The notes below the pieces were generated by a model that saw only the letters and a list, made by a program, of their open reading frames with translations, ran no database searches and was not told the DNA's origin. Of a stretch of 64,000 bases of DNA, positions 56,840 through 64,000 are shown piece after piece. A program made the position numbers and the translations under genes. Source of the DNA: Isoetes taiwanensis. Taxonomy: Eukaryota > Streptophyta > Lycopodiopsida > Isoetales > Isoetaceae. Position 1 is the stretch's first letter, and each line of letters begins with the position of its first letter. The stretch covers positions 11,402,572-11,466,571 of the forward strand of contig JAJEKV010000005.1 of NCBI GenBank assembly GCA_021234155.1, read 5' to 3'.

Positions 56840-59800
56840 TACAGGCAGAACCCATCACAAATCCAGTAGAAGCAACACAAATCCTACAAAAGCAGAAGTG
56901 GCTCTCCAATCACCTCTCTTGGAAGGAACTTTTCTACCTCCCAGACCACAAAGAACATAGAACAACAGAATAGGGCTTGGAGGATCCGAACCTCCAGGCC
57001 AAATCAGCCTCATCAGAAGCCACTAGAAAAACTAACACCATGCCCATCTAAAAACTTGCATGCAGCAGCATCTAGCAAAGAAGAAACTACAGTTAATGTG
57101 TGATTTGGACCCACACATCCCAAACTGGTCTGGACTTCAGGCCCCTCTCATCAGTTTGCATGCTTGAAACAATCAAGAAAAAGACCTCAAGCACAAGCTC
57201 TATTGCCTGTGACGAGCTTGCCGAGTTGACCCTCTAGGCAACTTGGGATCTTGTCAAAACTTGCATATTCTAGCTTGCTAATGGTGGTGAAGAATTAAAT
57301 CTTCCTTTTGCACAATCGAAACTTAAACCATTACTAGAAATCCATCCTCACTGAGATATAATATAATTACCACTGTCCACCAAGAATACAAATTCAAAGG
57401 ATGTACTATCCACAATACTCTCAATGTATAAACACTGCTAAGCAAGCTAAACAAACGCTTTTTAACTCCAGATCACAACCATGATCCTCAGCTACATTGC
57501 TGCCATCCGCGCGACCACTGCCTTGCTTGTTCACTGCACATGCTCTCACTGGGGTTAGTCCTCGTGACTAAATGGGGATCCCTGGCTGCCTCTGCATGCA
57601 TGGAAATACTCTGGAATCCTGGATACAAAGACATAAGCACAAGCAAACAAAATATTCTAGGTGAGTACAGTACAAGTCAATGACAACATAATCCAAGGAA
57701 ATACCACAAACTCTGAGCGACAAAAGCAAAGAACATAGCCAAAATAACAAAAAATCAGAAACATAGCTCCGGGACAATGGGAAGCTCAGCCAACCTACAT
57801 GCAGGCCCTGTTAGCAGAGAAATGCCCAGCCAGCTCACATTCCAAGCCCCGTTGGCGGAGTTGGTGGGGTGAACCTCGTATGCGCATACCCTTCCCAGCC
57901 CACGTCTGGCGCTAAAGGACCTCTTACCATGGAGTCACAGGAGTTGACGTACAACCTCACCGGGAAGCTACGCCCATGAGGAAGACACGCCCGGTGTCAC
58001 AGAGCACAAGAATACTATAGAGAATCAGAGATGAACATGAGCATGCCGGAGCAACCTAGGCCACCGAACCTAGAAGCCCGACCCCGGAGGATCCAAGTAC
58101 ATAATCAAAAGATCAAGACAACAGTAGAACAATGCAAAGACCATGACATGTGATGTGATGTTCATTAGAATATTTACTAAACACAGGTGCCTAGATCATA
58201 CTCTGCCCCTTGCTGAGGTTACCCATATATGTTGAAGTAGCTTATCCAATGCTCCATGTTTACCTTCATGTAATTCCTACATACATCCTAAACCATGTTG
58301 AAGTAGCAACTCAACGATGAAGACCTTGATAGCAATCCAACCATCGATGCTGAACCCTGCCCTTTTGGCAGCAGATCTATGACCTTACCAACATATCAAG
58401 AGCGCTATGATCACAATACAAACATGTCGAGGAAGTCACAAGCATGGTTGTCTTATTGATGTGAATCCAACACCTATGTACTTCATCGGTTATGCCAACA
58501 CTGCTCCATGCCATGGCCATACTCAAAAGCCCCCATAAGCTTCCTATGACTCTCTTGGCCAAACTATTCAATCCCAGATCATGCCTTACTTTCAAAGTTC
58601 CATCTCAATAGCTATAATTCAATCATGAGCTATGGTTTTAATACATTTTATTATAAGCCTACTTTCCATAACTAACGGAAAATATCAAAACCCAGCACTT
58701 TCACTTAAGAATCAATGTAACATGATGATCGCAACTGCATGTAATCCTTGCCACATTATCATGAATCATAGCTCCACCTTTAGGAGCCAAAACAACACAG
58801 ATGGCACAATTCTTGAGCTTCATGCTCAACTCACCGATTAGCTACCTAGATGCTCATATTCTCCTTTACTTCTATCAAGGAGGATCTACTTAAGAGCCAT
58901 CTGATAGGTCAATCTGTCAGGTTCTTTACCATTTTAAAGTTATCAACCTTTATATTTCATACTAATTCAATTAGATTACAATCATTCAAAGTAATAGATT
59001 TCCTTACTATAACTATTTTTGTGACTATTCTGAGCAATCTGTGGCAGTCTTCACTGGTTCCATCCACATACAAGGCAACTGAGCCCCATCATGGAAAATT
59101 TTAAGGAGCCTATAATTTGTCCTACATACAATTAATTGGCCATTCCCCTTGTTATTTATACATCTAAGTGTAGCACGAATTGGCCATTTTTCAAAATTTT
59201 CTCCAAGGAAGTTGCAACCTAAATGGCCATTTTTCGACCAATCCTCTACTAAAGTCGAAACTTAATGGCGATTTTTTTTACGAAGACTTACAACATATAG
59301 TACTCAATCTCCCAAATATAAAGATAATACTAAAGTTGATTTCCCTTGTAAATGTACTAACAAACACATAATATAATAATCGTGCACCACAAAATAATTA
59401 TGACAATGGGCACACACTACCAACACGACAAAGTGTCCCAAGTTCTATCCATCTACATATGTGCACTTCAAATATAAGAATAGAAATATCTCTTTGATTA
59501 TAAGCCAACTTCTCCAAAGTTGGTACTCCTCCAAATATCTGCACGAAAGAAAACGAAAACACGTTATGCCAATTTTGAATGGTATTCAAAACATCAATAT
59601 TTTTCTAAGAATCTTTAAACAGATGGATGCTAATTTTGAATGGTATTAAAAACATCAATATTTTTTCTAAAGATCCCTTCTAAGGTGTATTGCATTCCCG
59701 ACCACTCATGGGCAAAGTCGAATGGGTTCCTGGTTTTTCTAAGGTGTATACATTCCCGACCACTCATGGGCAAAGTCGAATAGGTTCCTGGTTGCCAAAT

Positions 59801-60390
59801 GAGCACTCCATATCCCCTACCCAGGCAACGTTTATAGAAAACTAAATAAACCTTAGATATGACCATCGGAAACACTGTAGACCAGGGATTGATGAAAACA
59901 CTGTAGCTCAGGCATCGACGAAAACACTAAAGCAATGGAAACTAGCAATATAGCTCTACAAATGATAATCTAAATGATAATCTGATAATTTCAGATCCAC
60001 CTGCTAACTGTAAATCAAGGATCTTATTCTAAATCATGGATGATTCACCTGATGCTTCGCTTAGAACAATCTTCTAGATGAACATGTTAGCAATGACTAA
60101 TTTCCTGACCTTATCCATTGGCAAATAATGACAAAGCTATTTTCCAAGTTTCTCTTCTTAATACCTGTATGTCATGCTATCATGCAGATACTATTCTCCA
60201 AGGTACTATTCTCAATACTTCATGATCATGCAGATCTGTAGAACATTAGAATAGAAAACATTACCTGATTTATTGATGTACATGAAGAAAATGTCCCAGT
60301 AAAACTCCTGCAAAACCCACTTCCATTCTTAAATTAGAATTGATATATCCACAATATACAAGAGATAGTAAAGTAGTGTTAACTAACGAA
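56840..60390. other. Intergenic DNA without a recognised gene
   Basis: There is a GC-rich, stop-filled part at 57780-58140 (LTR-like composition); the rest is AT-rich. Short frames have no domains. See the tandem duplications at 59571-59793. Confidence 0.45.
59571..59793 (+). repeat. Two adjacent tandem duplications
   Basis: AATTTTGAATGGTATT(C/A)AAAA plus CATCAATATTTTT is doubled at 59571-59672. Right after it, CTAAGGTGTAT and CATTCCCGACCACTCATGGG with its flank is doubled at 59680-59793 (57-bp unit). Confidence 0.85.
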
Positions 60391-60398
60391 GTACTTAC

Positions 60399-63300
60399 TC
60401 ATATATTGACCTGCCAAAAGCTCACATCTGGTTGATGTGTGCTTATAATAGGTACTGCAACAGATGCCGCCTCATGCACACTACCAACTCCTCTTCTATC
60501 AGTTGCCTCTTTCCATATCCTAAAGGCCAAATCATATGGAAAAGATTCCAACGAATGTTCACACTTGTAGAGTCTTAAGGTAGCATCAAGGTTGATGTCC
60601 AGCTGGTTTTGCAATTTATTTTTTATGAAGCTCAATGAGCTAAAAGCTCTTTCATCCTCTACACTTCCAAGAATCATTGTCATACAAAGATTTGCTAACT
60701 TGATATATTCACTTAGAGCGTCTTTGAAATAATCATGCTGGGTCAGCTTATTCCACAATCTCGTTACAGCCCCTTGCTCCAATGGCTCATGCAAGATAGG
60801 AAATTGAGCGTACATCGTTGTGCCAAATAATCCAGATTGCATTTTTAATGCATCTATATCCAAAATTCCATTTATTTCCTTGCCATCAACTACATGTTTC
60901 TCACAAAAATGGCTAATCAGAACCTTCAAACAATTTGAAAAGTTAGCAAGCAACCTTTCAGGCCCATTCGCATTGTTCCAAAATTTGGGAAAACAATTGC
61001 CATTGCATCAAGCAATTCATCGCGAGGAAAGCGTGATCGCAGTTCTGCAACTAAACTTCTCCCAACATCCTTCATATTATTTTTTATGGACTGGATAAGT
61101 AAATCAAATTCATTCGCCCTCACCTCAGTTTTTCGCAAATGGTTATTGCGTCCAGATTTCATGAAGCAATGTAAAGGTAGAAAATGGTTCTTGACATGTA
61201 TACACAAGCGGCCAGATTCGTCATACTCCAAAAAGCTCTTTCCACTTTCCAAAGATACAAGAATCTGCCACCTATAGAACGCCTTGTCTTCTTTAAAACT
61301 GCCTTCTCTTTCATATAACTTTTCCAATCGTGTGCATGCCATTTTTCTGGCTATGGAGTATTCCGAAATGAATATTGTCCGATCTTGCGCTTGTTGGATC
61401 AAAAAGACGAGTTCCTTAAGCAAAGGGAGAAGCGCATACAATGTTAACAATGTCTCTGCATCTGTAAGTAGTGCAAGCAATTCAATGGCTTTCTCTTCAT
61501 CAAACAAATCAGCACATGCACCAGCGACAGAAATATATTCATCACACAACCTACGAATTGGTAAAGCAATTGAAATCCACCGTGTATCTACATCTTTCAA
61601 TAGTTTTAACCCCTCGGTCAAACCTATGGCAAACTGCTGAAAATGTGCAAGTCTCTGCGGGCTGCGAAAGTAGAACAGGTTCACATTCTTAACCAGATTT
61701 TCTACCTTCTCTATGCATCTGAAATCATTCACAATCTTGAATGCAAGATTTGTCCTATGTGCCATGCAATGAACAGATAACATATATGGTGCAAAGCTTG
61801 TTTGAAGTCGTATTCCTAGTCCTGTTCTACAACCCGACATCACTAACGCACCGTCTGCACCAAAGCATACCAATTTCCTTGCATGATCATACATACTCAA
61901 CCCTGCATCAGCTAATTCTTTATCTACCATTGCATACAAACTTTCAGCAGTAGCATCTCCATTCATTTTTGTTATGCTCAAGAAATATGACTTTCTAGAA
62001 AACTTCTCTACATTGTACATATGCATGCACAACCATGAAGAGTTATCCTTCGCGGTAACTTCATCCAAAGATAAGGATAAAAATACTGAACCTACATATA
62101 AAAAATCAAAATCCATGCTTAAATACAAAAGATTATGAAGCCAAAACTAGGATATTTAATGCAGATCCAACTTGAAGATAACAAGTAGCTATTACACTGT
62201 CAACTACAGAGCTGAAACAAATTCTACATGTGCTACAGATCAGTGATAGTGCCTCTTACACTAACCTCAGAGGGCTGGCCATCAGGCCCAAATGGGTGAT
62301 TCGTTAGCTCGCATGGATTCTCCAGATTATGGCCATGGTGGTTATCAGAGGTATAGCTAATCTTTCAATAATCCAGCCTGTTTTGGGGCTCTATAGCTAT
62401 CACTTTTTTATGATTGAGATTGAAAGGTAACTGCAGTATATGCAGGCTGGTACTTTGAATGCCTTAAGTTAATACATCTTGTATACTTGATATTCTTCAG
62501 AAACTATGCCTATAGAGGTGCCTAAAAATCATGCCATGTTTGTTACATACATACATTTTTGTGAATGCCTTGGGATATACAGCAGGAACATGCAAAAGAT
62601 AAGTATATGACATACCATACCTCCGCAACTTAATTTAGATTGTCAAAATTTAACTACTAAAATTTAGTCTAGTGAAGCTCATTAGAGATAACTCTTCAGT
62701 TGCAAAGGCTGCTGCAAGGTCCTAGTTATCAGATAAAAAATGGTTATCTAGCAGAACATTTGGCAGCAAGTATAACTGGCAGCTATGTCGATAGTAATGG
62801 TTTATTGAATCTGGGCAGTAGTTTCTGGTCAGATTTTCTGATTTCCGTGTATAATCTGCTATGGCAGAAAATTTGGATCAACTTTCACCAGGCATGAGGG
62901 TCCACTTGCAATCCACTTAATCTAACTGCGTGGATTTGCAAGGGTTTTGTACAGAAAGCTTCATGGGAGGAGATGGTACCTTCTGTTTTTCCATGGCTTA
63001 ATGATCTTAGGCCTACCATGAATCTCATAGTCAGCTACATGCTTGTAGTGTGGCCAAGACGTTTGATTCTCTCGGGGAGTTTATGCAACATCTTCAGTCA
63101 AGCGCAGACATTGTCTTTCCTGTAATTCATGGCTACTTTGGTGAGGATGGACAAATTCAAGTTATTCAAGTGGTTTAATAAGCTCCTTTTATTTGACATG
63201 CTTATTGACTCACAGCAATAGAAGTAAAGCTTATGTGCTCCACAACATATTGCTTGCTGAATTTAATGCAAAGGCTTTGCATCTTGATGTAACTTTGCAA

Positions 63301-64000
63301 GCAATGCCATATATGCACAACCTAGATGCACAAGCTGCATGACCCAGCTGGATTACCTTTTCTCAAAAACCTTGGGTTGGCCAAGGCACATCCCAGCTGG
63401 CTTACCTTTTCTCAAAAACCTTGGGTTGGCCAAGGCAAGATATAGCTGGTCAAAGACAACTTAACTATTCAGCTCCAGTATAACATATTGGAGCTATGAT
63501 CAAATCTTGGTGCAAATGGTGATTGCTTAATCGCTTTTTGATCATGCCTATCATTGAAGATCCAAAGGTGTATATGGGTAAAAGGCCATTTGATGCCGAC
63601 TTCACGCTAATGGTCTTATTTATGAGCTGCATGCCTGGAATGAGGTGGACATCTAACAAGAGACATTGCTGAGTTAAGAAACATATGCAGAGTGAAGAAT
63701 CTAAAAGGTCTGGCTTCTAAAATAATCTGCCTAATAGGACCAGAGAAAAGATAGAATAGTAAAAGCAAAGAAATTATACCTTCAATAAGATTCCGCAGCT
63801 CATCTTTTGAAACTTCTGCCATATGTCCAGCAAAATCCCAACCTGCACTCTCAGACCAATGTGAAGATGGTATGTTTGGAAGCCCGTGAGCGCGAAGCAA
63901 TGATTCGTGCTCTGGATAGTCTCTCATTGGGCGTCCATGTTGCAGCAAATGCAAGATTGTTCTCATTTGAGTGCATTTGAGTTTGAAATCCAAGAGCTCT
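60399..64000 (-). CDS. hAT-transposase-like protein (ZNF862-like), spliced, one frameshift, 5' end outside window
   Basis: Exon A runs from the right edge to 63780 and encodes LKCTQMRTILHLLQHGRPM and DFAGHMAEVSKDELRNLIEG. A phase-1 intron (63779-62092, GAAG|GTATAA ... TATGTAG|GTTC) joins it to exon B. Exon B has a hAT RNase-H-like core: FLSLSLDEVTAKDNSSW (first Asp, 62065), VCFGADGALVMSGCRTGLG (second Asp, 61855) and SVHCMAHR. A one-base shift near 60990 is followed by GPERLLANFSNCLKVL. The C-terminal EDERAFSSLSFIKNKLQNQL carries the acidic residue and hAT dimerisation helix. The stop is at 60399. hAT enzymes cut and paste DNA; related plant genes also exist as domesticated proteins. Apart from the one shift the roughly 620 residues seen are intact. 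The N-terminal zinc finger would lie outside. Confidence 0.8.
62092..63779 (-). other. Predicted 1.7-kb intron of the hAT-like gene
   Basis: The donor G|GTATAATTTC and acceptor TTTATATGTAG|G keep phase 1 exactly. The intron is AT-rich and stop-filled. It contains a 50-bp tandem duplication (63350-63442, CCTTTTCTCAAAAACCTTGG). Confidence 0.7.
63350..63442 (+). repeat. 50-bp tandem duplication inside the intron
   Basis: AGCTGG(A/C)TTACCTTTTC plus CAAAAACCTTGGGTTGGCC is present twice back to back. Confidence 0.85.

Noticed and set aside
1-64000. tRNA, rRNA or organelle DNA insertions
   Set aside because: No cloverleaf with intact arms, no rRNA core sequence and no recognisable chloroplast or mitochondrial gene was found by eye.

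Overview
The window is eukaryotic nuclear DNA from a land plant with a large, repeat-filled genome. It carries spliceable genes with GT-AG introns, a secreted 8-cysteine lipid-transfer protein with a TATA promoter, Ty3/gypsy elements with plant-type domains, an L1-like LINE family, a Helitron, SINEs, a hAT-type gene, plant telo-box motifs and many tandem repeats. A fern or another non-flowering plant is my best guess from the mix of elements, but nothing in the sequence proves it. No rRNA or tRNA gene, CRISPR array or bacterial-type operon was seen.

Layout. 1-430: possible DNA-transposon zinc-finger fragment. About 640-4661: nearly full-length but decayed LINE with an open ORF1, a broken ORF2 and an (AAT)n tail. 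4760-7000: local duplications and tandem repeats. 7071-13740: a composite array made of a foldback-like element (inverted 19-bp minisatellite arms at 7071-7778 and 11623-12056), an internal 818-bp tandem repeat, a 306-bp repeat with telo-box palindromes, and diverged 800-bp copies outside the right arm. 13740-24260: mostly non-coding, with an HSP70 pseudogene at 18078-18350. 24531-25476: a divergent histone H3-like gene with a long N-terminal extension, the most novel host-type gene here. 29274-29780: a complete small lipid-transfer protein gene. 30260-36050: a dispersed repeat pair, a SINE with a (GATA)n tail, CACTA-like ends and two minus-strand exon-like stretches.

37027 to about 47683 is a minus-strand Ty3/gypsy element: LTRs, a PBS resembling tRNA-Gln, gag with zinc knuckles, protease, an extra RNase H placed before RT, RT, and a degraded second RNase H. 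Two inverted-repeat DNA insertions (38384-40573 and 42877-44607) interrupt it; removing either one, with one copy of its short target duplication, makes the pol reading frame continuous. Integrase is missing. 48180-53190 is a second, plus-strand Ty3/gypsy pol pseudogene. A 2746-bp Helitron (49894-52639) splits its integrase exactly between A and T. 55226-56836 holds a gag fragment and the 3' end of a second LINE. 60399-64000 is a minus-strand hAT-transposase-like gene with a 1.7-kb intron and one frameshift, running off the right edge.

The genes do not form a pathway. The window is best read as layered transposon insertions around a few host-type genes: the H3-like gene, the lipid-transfer gene, the hAT-derived gene, and exon-like scraps at 34.3-35.6 kb.
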